From Planomonospora_B alba (lineage in GTDB: Bacteria; Actinomycetota; Actinomycetes; Streptosporangiales; Streptosporangiaceae): a DNA stretch of 64,000 nucleotides. Position numbers and translations under genes: made by a program. Position 1 is the first letter of the stretch; the number at the start of each line of letters is the position of its first letter. Positions 1-7,038 of this stretch are shown here, in pieces. Under the pieces are notes generated by a model, which saw only the letters and a list, made by a program, of their open reading frames with translations, had not been told where the DNA came from and did not search any database. The stretch covers positions 51,801 through 115,800 of the forward strand of contig NZ_BAAAUT010000020.1 in NCBI RefSeq assembly GCF_039534085.1. The letters run 5' to 3'.

Positions 1-171
1 CGACGGGAGCAGGCCCGCCTCGGTCAGCCGCTCCGCGATGCGCTGGGTCGTGCGGTACTCGGCGAACGCCAGCTCGGGGTTCATGTGGAGGTCGCGGCGG
101 AAGCCGATCATCGCGGCTTCGCGCTCGGCGAGGAACGCGTCGAGTTCCCCCCGAAGATTACGCCCTCGCAT
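1..171 (-). CDS. M20-family amidohydrolase, N-terminal fragment
   Basis: The first 57 residues of a minus-strand gene run off the left edge of the window. The ATG start is at 171. Reading inward gives an N-terminus containing FRRDLHMNPELAFAEYRTT, which matches the opening helix of M20/AbgB/HipO-type amidohydrolases (normally R-x-x-L-H-x-x-P-E-L-x-x-x-E). These zinc enzymes hydrolyse N-acyl or peptide-like amides, and related members act on hippurate, indole-acetyl amino acids or aminobenzoyl-glutamate. The metal ligands and dimerisation domain lie outside the window, so the substrate cannot be inferred. The gene diverges from the peptide ligase at 666. Confidence 0.8.
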   Translation of the reverse strand, partial: MRGRNLRGELDAFLAEREAAMIGFRRDLHMNPELAFAEYRTTQRIAERLTEAGLLPS

Positions 172-630
172 TGGTTCACCGTCCCATCCGCGCCAGCGGT
201 CCGAATCGTCGACGCACGTGCCACTGCCCAGAATCGCCTGATCCATGGGCGGCCTTCGAAAAGCGATCGCCGCGCGGACGGGCCTGGTGGATGTCACGGG
301 CCGTACCGGCGCGGGCGACGAACCGCCGGCGTCGCATCGGCGTGCCGGAGTGAGGCCGCCGCCGCGCTGACGATGAGAACGACTTTATCCCTCCCGCGCG
401 GCCCCGCGTCGACATCCCCGCCAAATGTTTTGTCGCCCCATACCCTTCTCCTGTCCCTCCTGACCCCTATGAACCATGACGAATGATCAGGAATGACCAG
501 GGAAGGGTAGTCCGTACGGGCGGTCCCCGATCGGCACCGGCGTCCGGAGCGGTCCCGGCGCGATTGAAACATCGCCCGACCTGGCAACTTACGTGACCCC
601 GAAGTACCGCTCATCGAACCCGGCGGACTG
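172..630. other. Divergent intergenic region, no gene seen
   Basis: About 460 bases separate the amidohydrolase start from the peptide ligase leader. I find no reading frame with credible coding character: the open frames are GC-driven shadows. Local AT-richer patches near 420-500 and 560-610 are the likeliest promoter positions for the two divergent genes, but no clear -35/-10 pair can be assigned. Confidence 0.4.
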
Positions 631-669
631 ATGCAAGGCGAAAGAATGCGTGGTTCACTCCGCTTATGA
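631..669 (+). CDS. Possible 12-residue leader ORF coupled to the peptide ligase
   Basis: ATG at 631 opens a 12-codon frame (MQGERMRGSLRL) whose TGA at 667-669 overlaps the ligase ATG at 666-668 as ATGA. The overlap is visible in the sequence. Whether it is translated is not known, and the ribosome binding site is weak. It could be a leader giving translational coupling, or chance. I see no convincing substrate-peptide gene elsewhere nearby. Confidence 0.25.
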   Translation: MQGERMRGSLRL

Positions 670-2081
670 TCACTAATATCCCATTTGGGGAGAAGCACTC
701 CAAATTGAGCATCTTCGAACCGAACGAGGGAACCCTGGTGGTCATCCCCTCGCTCTCACTCCCCCAGGACGAGCTGCGCAAGATCACCGGTGCGCGCTGC
801 TACGAGGAGCGCCTGCTCTTCCTGCTGTTCACCCTGAAGCGGCCCGGTGTGAAGGTCGTCTACCTGAGCTCGGTCCCGGTGGACCCCGCCATCGTGGACT
901 ACTACCTGGGTTTCCTCGACGACCCGGACGAGGCCCGGGAGCGGCTCGAAATGATCACCTTGGACGATGCCCGCCCCCTGCCGCTCACCGACAAGCTCCT
1001 GGCGCGGCCCGGGATGGTCGACCGGGTCCGCCGCGCGCTGGCCGACCCTGAGGACTCCTGGATGGTGCCCTTCGTGGTCAGCGAGGCCGAGGAACGTCTC
1101 TCCGCGCTGCTCAGGCTGCCGATCTACGGCCCGGCCACCGCCCTGGCCCACCTGGGCTCCAAGAGCGGCGGGCGGATGGTCGGCGAGGAGGCCGGGGTCC
1201 CGCTCGTCCCCGGCTTCACCGACCTGCGGTCGCTGACCGAGGTGGAGCACGCGGCCCGCGCGCTGAACCGCGGCGGCAGGCTGATGGTCAAGCTCAACAA
1301 CAGCTACTCCGGGCTGGGCAACGCCATCGTGGTCAAGGACGACCCGCGCCTGACCGCCTGCCGTACGAGCTTCTCCGCCGCCGAGGAGACCTGGGCGACC
1401 TTCGCCGAGAAGATCGCCGAACGGGGGGCGGTGATCGAGGAGTTCCTGGAGGACCGGCCGCTGCGCTCCCCCAGCGCGCTGGCCAGGATCACGCCCGGCG
1501 GGGCCTACGACGTGGTCGCCACGCACGAGCAGGTCCTGGGCGGGCCGAACGGCGACGTGTACCAGGGCTGCTCCTTCCCCGCCAGCCAGGAGTACCGCGC
1601 CCAGATCGGCGAGTGCGCCGAGCGGATCGCCGCGGTGCTGGCCGCCCGGGGCGTGGTGGGCCTGTTCGGCATGGACTTCTTCGCCGTCAAGACCGACGGC
1701 GGCTACCGGACGCTGCTGTGCGAGATCAACCTGCGCATCGGCGGCACCACCCACCCCTTCGGCGCCGCGCTGCTGACCACGGGCGCCGTCTACGACCCCG
1801 CGACGGGCCTGCTGATGTGCGGGGACCAGCCCAAGTACTACGTCGCCACCGACAACTGCGCCGCCGCCCGGCTGCGGGGCCGCCGGCCCGGCGAGGTCGT
1901 GGACCTGCTCCGCGCCCAGGGGCTCGGCTTCGACCGCGCGACCCGCACCGGGAACGTGCTGCACCTGCTCGGCGCCGTCCCCGAGTTCGGCAAGCTCGGC
2001 TTCACCAGCATCGGCGACTCCGAGCAGGAGGCCGCCGAGCTGCACCGGCGGACCCTACGGGCGCTCGGTCCGGCCGCCTAG
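666..2081 (+). CDS. ATP-grasp peptide ligase, PGM1-related
   Basis: A 471-residue protein resembling the PGM1 family of ATP-grasp ligases, known from pheganomycin biosynthesis, which join a free (often non-proteinogenic) amino acid to a peptide through an acyl-phosphate. The N-terminal third is a pre-ATP-grasp region (VVYLSSVPVDPAIVDYYL around residues 60-77). A central ATP-grasp fold shows a nucleotide-binding strand (LMVKLNNSYSGLGNA, about 206-220) and a metal/ATP strand ending LLCEINLRIGGTTHPFG (about 351-367). The C-terminal ~100 residues resemble the PGM1 C-terminal domain. Start: ATG at 666, overlapping a mini-ORF stop; no strong Shine-Dalgarno. No precursor peptide, transporter or tailoring genes are adjacent, so it looks like an orphan ligase. 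The 3' end overlaps the convergent small membrane gene by 27 bases. The family call is from pattern memory and the substrate is unknown. Confidence 0.75.
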   Translation: MITNIPFGEKHSKLSIFEPNEGTLVVIPSLSLPQDELRKITGARCYEERLLFLLFTLKRPGVKVVYLSSVPVDPAIVDYYLGFLDDPDEARERLEMITLDDARPLPLTDKLLARPGMVDRVRRALADPEDSWMVPFVVSEAEERLSALLRLPIYGPATALAHLGSKSGGRMVGEEAGVPLVPGFTDLRSLTEVEHAARALNRGGRLMVKLNNSYSGLGNAIVVKDDPRLTACRTSFSAAEETWATFAEKIAERGAVIEEFLEDRPLRSPSALARITPGGAYDVVATHEQVLGGPNGDVYQGCSFPASQEYRAQIGECAERIAAVLAARGVVGLFGMDFFAVKTDGGYRTLLCEINLRIGGTTHPFGAALLTTGAVYDPATGLLMCGDQPKYYVATDNCAAARLRGRRPGEVVDLLRAQGLGFDRATRTGNVLHLLGAVPEFGKLGFTSIGDSEQEAAELHRRTLRALGPAA

Positions 2082-2291
2082 CCCGTCGCGCGGGGCCCCG
2101 CGCAGACCCCGCAGCCCGATCACACCCAGCACGAGCGCGAGCACGAGGTTGACCGCGATCAGGATCCCGTGGACCACGTAGAAGGACGTCTCGTGGCCGT
2201 CCGCCAGGTTGAAGCCAAGGTTGATCCACTCGAAGATCATGAAAGCGGCAAGGGCCAGTAGAAATCCGGCGATCTTTCGCGACATTTGCAT
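2055..2291 (-). CDS. Small two-helix membrane protein (SCO4848-like)
   Basis: A 78-residue protein starting MQMSRKIAGFLLALAAF, with two predicted membrane segments (about residues 6-24 and 37-61) around a short polar loop, ending VIGLRGLRG plus an arginine-rich tail. I chose ATG 2291 because GAGGAA lies about nine bases upstream; a longer frame to 2369 would add an arginine-rich stretch with no family resemblance. The VIGLRGLRG ending and its position beside a D-Ala-D-Ala carboxypeptidase match what I recall for the Streptomyces SCO4848 family. Function is unknown. It converges with the peptide ligase and diverges from the carboxypeptidase. Confidence 0.7.
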   Translation of the reverse strand: MQMSRKIAGFLLALAAFMIFEWINLGFNLADGHETSFYVVHGILIAVNLVLALVLGVIGLRGLRGAPRDGLGGRTERP

Positions 2292-2389
2292 GGTGTCCGT
2301 GTTCCTCGGCGTGGCGCCGTCCGGGCGCGGGGATGAGCCCACGCATGCCGAACGCAGGCGAATCATCACAAAGCTACCCTGTGATCACT

Positions 2390-3589
2390 ATGGGGATGAA
2401 ACATGTCGTACCTGCCGGAGTGCTGCTCACGGTGACCCTCTTCCTGGGCGCGCCCGCGCAGGCGCTGCCGGCCACGGCGGGCGGCCCGGCGCCCGCCCCG
2501 GCACCCACCGCCGCACCCACCGCCCCGGCGCCCGTGCCGACGCAGGCCGCCCCCGCGCGCGAACCCGTCGGCGGCCCCCTGCTCGGCGGGCGCGGCATCA
2601 TCGTCCCCGCCGGGGTGAAGGCCCCGCCCAGGACGGCGGCGAAATCCTACGTGATCGCGGACGCCGACACCGGCGAGGTGCTCGCCGCCAAGAATCCGCA
2701 CGGCCGCTACCTGCCCGCGAGCACGCTCAAGGCGCTGACCGCGCTGACGCTCATCCCGAAGCTCGACAAGACGAAGAAGGTCAGGCCGAGCAGGAACGCC
2801 GTCAACGTCGAGGGCAGCGCGGTCGGCCTGGTGACCAAGCCCCTCTACACCGTCGAGGACCTGTTCAAGGCCCTGCTGCTCGTCTCCGGCAACGACGCCG
2901 CGCTGGCGCTCGCCGAGGCCAACGGCGGCCTGGAGAAGACCCTCGCGGACATGAACGCCGAGGCCCGGCGGCTGCAGGCGTTCGACACGGTCGCCAAGAC
3001 GCCGAACGGCCTCGACAAGCCCGGCCAGAGCAGCTCGGCCTACGACCTGGCGCTGATCGCCCGCGCCGGTCTCGCCGACCCCGACTTCCGGCGGTACGTC
3101 AGCCTCAAGACCGACAAGTTCCCGGCGCCCAAGGGCTACTACGAGATCGGCAACCACAACAAACTGCTCTGGCGGTACAAGGGCATGATCGGCGTCAAGA
3201 ACGGCTGGACGTCCAAGGCCCTGGCCAGCTTCGTCGGCGCCGCCAAACGGAACGGCCACACGGTCATCGTGGCGATCATGCGGCACGACGGCTACATGTG
3301 GGAGGACATCGCCGACCTGCTCGACTGGGGTTTCGCCGCCCGCGGCAAGGTCGCCCCGGTCGGCCACCTGGTCGACCCCGTCCCCGAGCCGGCCCCCGAC
3401 CCGGCCGTCCACGCCGCGCCCCCGGCGCCGCGGGAGCCCGCCGCCCGGGAGCCTCAGGCCGTACGGCCCGCCGCCGACGGCTCCGCCGCCGGGTCCGGCC
3501 TCCCGCTCCCCTACGCGCTCGCCGCGGCCGGCGTGGTCCTGCTCGGCGCCGCCGCCTGGCTGCTGTACGGCCGCCGCCGCTCCCGCTGA
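2390..3589 (+). CDS. D-alanyl-D-alanine carboxypeptidase (S11 low-molecular-mass PBP)
   Basis: A peptidase S11 penicillin-binding protein that trims the terminal D-Ala of peptidoglycan stem peptides outside the cell. From ATG 2390 it has about 399 residues: a signal peptide (hydrophobic core VVPAGVLLTVTLFLGAPAQA), an Ala/Pro-rich linker, then the transpeptidase fold. The three motifs are present: S-T-L-K (Ser111/Lys114), S-G-N (166-168) and K-N-G in the KTG position (270-272). A Pro/Ala-rich tail ends in a C-terminal membrane helix (ALAAAGVVLLGAAAWLLYG) and arginines, giving a type I anchor. ATG 2396 is an equally possible start; neither has a clear Shine-Dalgarno. In other actinomycetes a similar dacC-like gene lies next to the SCO4848-type gene, as here (recalled). 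Confidence 0.88.
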   Translation: MGMKHVVPAGVLLTVTLFLGAPAQALPATAGGPAPAPAPTAAPTAPAPVPTQAAPAREPVGGPLLGGRGIIVPAGVKAPPRTAAKSYVIADADTGEVLAAKNPHGRYLPASTLKALTALTLIPKLDKTKKVRPSRNAVNVEGSAVGLVTKPLYTVEDLFKALLLVSGNDAALALAEANGGLEKTLADMNAEARRLQAFDTVAKTPNGLDKPGQSSSAYDLALIARAGLADPDFRRYVSLKTDKFPAPKGYYEIGNHNKLLWRYKGMIGVKNGWTSKALASFVGAAKRNGHTVIVAIMRHDGYMWEDIADLLDWGFAARGKVAPVGHLVDPVPEPAPDPAVHAAPPAPREPAAREPQAVRPAADGSAAGSGLPLPYALAAAGVVLLGAAAWLLYGRRRSR

Positions 3590-3631
3590 CCCGTCCCGTG
3601 GGGCTTCTCCGCGGCACGCTACGAATCGCTC

Positions 3632-3730
3632 CGGTGAGGGCTTTCACGGGCGGGCATGGTCGGGGTTCCGCGGTGTCTCCCCTGGTGGGGCGGTGGCTTC
3701 GGTGAGGGCTTTCACGGGCGGGCATGGTCG
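3632..3730 (+). repeat. 31-bp direct repeat pair next to the large inverted repeat
   Basis: The same 31 bases, beginning CGGTGAGGGCTTTCACGGGC, occur at 3632-3662 and 3700-3730, 68 bases apart. The second copy lies inside the left arm of the large inverted repeat, so a third, inverted copy occurs in the right arm (about 4912-4942). The first copy looks like a broken-off partial repeat just outside the arm, suggesting more than one duplication event here. Confidence 0.9.
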
Positions 3731-3898
3731 CGCTCTGCGGGCCGTATGGATGCGGTCCTTTCCCGGACGACCATGCTGCCCGCCGATGCTGAAGCCACCG
3801 CTCGTGCCGGGCTGAGGGTGCCCGACGTCGCCTTGCGGCCATCGTGGCGGGAAGGAGCTCAGGGCCGGCCGCCGCAGGGTGCCCCGCCGGGAGCGGAG
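3671..3898 (+). repeat. Left arm (228 bp) of a large inverted repeat
   Basis: This segment is repeated in inverse orientation at 4597-4971. By eye the arms differ at only about two positions (for example 3822 and 3885), apart from a 147-base block present only in the right arm. The arms enclose about 700 bases holding a broken GNAT gene. No credible protein is encoded in the arm and no transposase is present. Identity this high implies recent duplication or gene conversion. Confidence 0.9.
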
Positions 3899-4075
3899 AG
3901 GGTTCCGTCAGTGCTCCGGCCCGGATCCGAGTCATCGTTCGGGGCCGCGAACGACACGCCCATCATGATCAGATGTGTTCGGCCGACACCCGAGGCCGCT
4001 TCAGGGACAGAGCCGGACCGGCGCGCGCCCTCTCCGGGGACAGGCCGTGAGCGCGCTGTCCCGGAGAGGATTCGG

Positions 4076-4569
4076 TCAGGGCCTCCTGTAGTAGACGACG
4101 ACCGGGAGCAGAGTGCACCTGAGCTTCTCGTAGAGAGCTCTGGCGGGTGCGTGGAAGGGGTCGGGTCTCCCCCGGTGCCTAGCTCGACCGCCTCGGCTCC
4201 GAGGGCCCACATCTCACCGAAGGCGTGCTCGCACAGCGCGGTGCCCACGTGGTGCCGACGGTGCTCGGCCGAGACGGCGAGGTGCGTGACGGTCCCGTTC
4301 CCGCGCGCCGGCTCGACGCTCCAGGCGGCGTAACCGGCGACGGCATCCTCGATCTCCGCGACCGCGACGTACTTGTTCAGACCGGGGTCGTGGAGCCCGG
4401 CGACCTGCTCGCAACAGTCGCCGCGCCAGTTGCCGTGCTGGTTGGCGAAGACGACCTCACCCACCAGAGGGCGGAAGTGGTCCTCGTAGAACGGCCGGAA
4501 CGTCTCGACGGTCGATTCGGTGAGCCGCGCCAGGTCGTGCTGGACGAACAGGCGGATGAGCGATGACAA
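4076..4569 (-). pseudogene. GNAT-family acetyltransferase, frameshifted
   Basis: A minus-strand acetyl-CoA-dependent N-acyltransferase reading frame: IRLFVQHDLARL, then the acceptor side and a central strand (VTHLAVSAEHRRHHVGTAL) carrying the pyrophosphate-binding R/Q-x-x-G-x-A/G-like loop. It then reads GTGGDP and shifts frame at a perfect 5-bp tandem duplication (GGGTC GGGTC at 4158-4167, plus strand). In the other frame the expected C-terminus follows: FHAPARALYEKL and PVVVYYRR, with a stop at 4076. Removing one GGGTC restores a full-length protein of about 160 residues. No ATG fits the N-terminus; TTG at 4569 is the likeliest start. The uncorrected frame would run on into the repeat with an unrelated tail. 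The substrate class is unknown; similar GNATs are often annotated as aminoglycoside- or amine-modifying, which I cannot support here. Confidence 0.8.
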
Positions 4570-4596
4570 GCGATGGTCCGCCGGACGGACCGGACC

Positions 4597-4971
4597 CTCC
4601 GCTCCCGGCAGGGCACCCTGCGGCGGCCGGCCCTGAGCTCCTTCCCGCCACGATGGCCGCAAGGCGACGGCGGGCACCCTCAGCCCGGCACGAGCGGTGG
4701 CTTCAGCATCGGCGGGCAGCATGGTCGTCCGGGAAAGGACCGCATCCATACGGCCCGCACGCCGTACGGCGGAATGCGAGGAGCGCGGCGCGGGCCGGTG
4801 GTCCGGGCGGCGTACAGCAAAGCGCAACCCCGCGCGCCCGCCGGACGCCGGAGGCGAAGACCCACCAGGCATCGACTGCGACGGCCGCCCGGACCACCGG
4901 CCCGCAGAGCGCGACCATGCCCGCCCGTGAAAGCCCTCACCGAAGCCACCGCCCCACCAGGGGAGACACCG
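4597..4971 (-). repeat. Right arm (375 bp) of the large inverted repeat
   Basis: Inverse of 3671-3898, near-identical, but carrying an extra 147-base block (4751-4897) absent from the left arm. 375 minus 228 equals 147, so the length difference is fully explained by that block. The arms could support inversion of the 3.9-4.6 kb segment by homologous recombination. All the long frames crossing this arm are shadow frames. Confidence 0.9.
4751..4906. repeat. 147-bp presence/absence block with 9-bp direct repeats and 22-bp inverted repeats
   Basis: The block missing from the left arm is bounded by the direct repeat CGGCCCGCA (4751-4759 and 4898-4906), and the left arm keeps exactly one copy. Inside it are two 22-base perfect inverted repeats (4790-4811 and 4884-4905) separated by 72 bases, able to form a long stem-loop. 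The second inverted repeat overlaps the right direct repeat. It could be a MITE-like insertion with target duplication, or the left arm could have lost it by recombination between the 9-mers. The sequence does not decide which. Confidence 0.8.
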
Positions 4972-5006
4972 GAGCACAGGAAACACCGCAGAGGGAAGGC
5001 GCCGTC

Positions 5007-5939
5007 TCAGCCTTCGGGCGCGCCGCCCGGGACGGGGGTCGGCTCGGGCGGCGGCCCCATGGCGGCGGTGGCCGTCCAGGCCGCGGCGTACATCACCACG
5101 CGGGCGGAGAAGTTGATCCAGACCAGCAGGCCGACCATCACCGCGAACACCCCGTACAGGGGGTTGTTCAGGGTGGACGACAGCAGGAACGCGGCGAGTT
5201 GCTTGAGCAGGGCGAAGGCGAGCGCGCCCAGCAGCGCGCCGTGCAGCACCACCCGGAACGGCTGGGTGGACCGCCCCAGCCAGCCCAGGACGATGAGGAA
5301 GACCACGGTGTCGGCGGCCACGCTGACCGCCAGGCCCGCCAGCCAGACCGTTCCGGTGCCCAGGAGGGAGGCCGACAGGCCCAGCCACCCGGCCACCATC
5401 CCGCTGGCCTGCGTGGCGAAGCCGCCGACCAGCACCGAGGCGACCATCGTGGTGCCGGTCAGGACCAGCGCGGCCAGGTCGCGGAGCCTGCCGGCCAGGA
5501 AGCCGAGAGGCGGCTCGGTGGTCATGGTGATCTCGCGGAGCGCGCCGCGCAGGGCGTCGATCGCGCCGAGACCGGCGTAGAGCAGTCCCAGCAGGCCGAT
5601 GAGCCCGGCACCGGCCCGGGCGTCGGCGATCTGCTCGATCGGGAGCTTGGTGGCGAGGCCGGGGAGGTATTCGTCGATGGCCTGTGCGAGGGCCCGCTCG
5701 GCGCCCGGCCGCTCCGACAGGAAGAAACCGAAGACGGCGAAGGCCAGCGCGATGATCGGGAAGAAGGACAGGAAGGCGAAGTAGGTCACCGCGCCGGCGA
5801 GCCGGTCGCCGGAGCGCATCTGGTAGCGCTGCACGGTCCGGATCAGGTGGTCGAGCCACGGCCACCTGACCCGGTCGTCCCGGACCTCATGCCCGCCCCA
5901 TTCGCGCAGTGCGCCGATGCGCTCCCTCAGACCCGTCAC
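5007..5939 (-). CDS. YihY/BrkB-family integral membrane protein
   Basis: A 310-residue polytopic membrane protein of the YihY/virulence factor BrkB family. The characteristic motif region is GDRLAGAVTYFAFLSFFPII near residue 45, followed by about six hydrophobic segments, and NNPLYGVFAVMVGLLVWINF near the C-terminus, which is the family's most conserved stretch. The tail is Pro/Gly rich. Once named RNase BN, the family has no established activity; transport or envelope roles are only suggested. It is the last gene of a likely minus-strand set (CNNM protein, trpS, YihY) with gaps of 13 and 81 bases. The broken GNAT repeat region lies immediately downstream. Confidence 0.88.
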   Translation of the reverse strand: MTGLRERIGALREWGGHEVRDDRVRWPWLDHLIRTVQRYQMRSGDRLAGAVTYFAFLSFFPIIALAFAVFGFFLSERPGAERALAQAIDEYLPGLATKLPIEQIADARAGAGLIGLLGLLYAGLGAIDALRGALREITMTTEPPLGFLAGRLRDLAALVLTGTTMVASVLVGGFATQASGMVAGWLGLSASLLGTGTVWLAGLAVSVAADTVVFLIVLGWLGRSTQPFRVVLHGALLGALAFALLKQLAAFLLSSTLNNPLYGVFAVMVGLLVWINFSARVVMYAAAWTATAAMGPPPEPTPVPGGAPEG

Positions 5940-6020
5940 TCCGGTTCCCTACCCGGACGAGCGGGGACCGAGCCTGTCTTCTTCCCGCGGACGGAGCCGG
6001 GCCCGCGTCCGGGGAGGGGG

Positions 6021-7025
6021 TCAGGAGGCGGTCAGGAAGCCCGCCCGGTCGCGGACCTTCTCCATGGTCTCGGCGGCCACCTTGCGGGCCCGCGCGGCGC
6101 CGGCGGCGAGCATCCGGTCGAGCTGGGTCTCGTCGGCGAGGAGCTTCTCCGTGCGCTCCCGGATCGGCGTGAAGGTCTCCACGACGGCCTCGGCCACGTC
6201 CTTCTTGAAGGTGCCGTAGCCCTGCCCGGCGTAGCGGGTCTCCAGCTCGGGGATCGGCGTGCCGGTCAGCGCGGACAGGATGCGCAGCAGGTTGGCGATG
6301 CCGGGCTTGTTCTCCTCGTCGAACACGATCTCGGTGCCGGTGTCGGTGACCGCCCGCATGATCTTCTTGCGGAGCGGGCCCGGGTCCTCCAGCAGGTCGA
6401 GGATGCCCCCGGGAGAGGAGGACGACTTCGACATCTTGGCCGTCGGGTCCTGCAGGTCGGTGATCTTCTCGACGCCCTTGACGATGTGCGGCTCGGGCAG
6501 CGTGAAGGTCTCGCCGAAGCGGTGGTTGAAGCGCTGCGCCAGGTCGCGGGTGAGCTCCAGGTGCTGCTTCTGGTCGGCCCCGACCGGGACCTTGTCCGCC
6601 TGGTAGAGCAGGATGTCGGCCGCCTGCAGGATCGGGTAGGTGAACAGGCCGACCCCGGCGGAGCTCTCGCCGTACTTCGCCGACTTGTCCTTGAACTGGG
6701 TCATCCGCCCGGCCTCGCCCATGCCCGTGAGGCAGATCAGCACCCAGGCCAGCTCGGTGTGCTCGCGCACGTGGCTCTGGATGAAGACGGTGGACCGGTC
6801 GGGGTCCAGGCCGACGGCGAACAGCTGGGCCGCGGCGACCCTGGAGCGGCGCCGCAGCGCCTCGGGCTGGTAGTCCACCGTGATCGCGTGCAGGTCGACG
6901 ACGCAGTAGAAGGCGTCGTAGCCCTCCTGCATCGTGACGTACTGCCGCACGGCACCCAGGTAATTTCCCAGGTGGAAGGAGTCGGCGGTGGGCTGGATTC
7001 CGGACAGGACTCGGGGACTGGCCAT
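6021..7025 (-). CDS. trpS: Tryptophan--tRNA ligase
   Basis: A 334-residue class I aminoacyl-tRNA synthetase that charges tRNA-Trp in the cytoplasm. Visible signatures: the TrpRS start RVLSGIQPTADSFHLGNYLG, which contains the HIGH-equivalent (HLGN, about residues 18-21); the tryptophan pocket around DLHAITVDYQP; LQAADILLYQADKVPVGADQ; and the AKMSKS catalytic loop (about 197-202). Length is typical. The start ATG at 7025 follows GAAGG and lies 13 bases downstream of the CNNM gene, so the two are probably co-transcribed. A single complete trpS of the ordinary bacterial type. Confidence 0.97.
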   Translation of the reverse strand: MASPRVLSGIQPTADSFHLGNYLGAVRQYVTMQEGYDAFYCVVDLHAITVDYQPEALRRRSRVAAAQLFAVGLDPDRSTVFIQSHVREHTELAWVLICLTGMGEAGRMTQFKDKSAKYGESSAGVGLFTYPILQAADILLYQADKVPVGADQKQHLELTRDLAQRFNHRFGETFTLPEPHIVKGVEKITDLQDPTAKMSKSSSSPGGILDLLEDPGPLRKKIMRAVTDTGTEIVFDEENKPGIANLLRILSALTGTPIPELETRYAGQGYGTFKKDVAEAVVETFTPIRERTEKLLADETQLDRMLAAGAARARKVAAETMEKVRDRAGFLTAS

Positions 7026-7038
7026 GCCTTCAATTCTG

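Noticed and set aside
756..2045. A 429-codon minus-strand frame over the peptide ligase
   Set aside because: It is the antisense shadow of a well-supported plus-strand gene; composition is Gly/Ala/Gln rich with no domain.
2209..3705. A 498-codon plus-strand frame overlapping the carboxypeptidase
   Set aside because: It is out of frame with the S11 motifs and Arg-rich; a shadow.
3671..4971. Interpretation as a complete insertion sequence
   Set aside because: No transposase or DDE-like frame is present, and no target-site duplication was found at the outer ends of the arms.
3859..5865. Long minus-strand open frame crossing the GNAT gene, the repeat arm and the YihY gene
   Set aside because: It is a chance fusion: only the GNAT part has protein-like sequence. 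The YihY gene is read in a different frame, and the rest is Arg/Pro-rich shadow.
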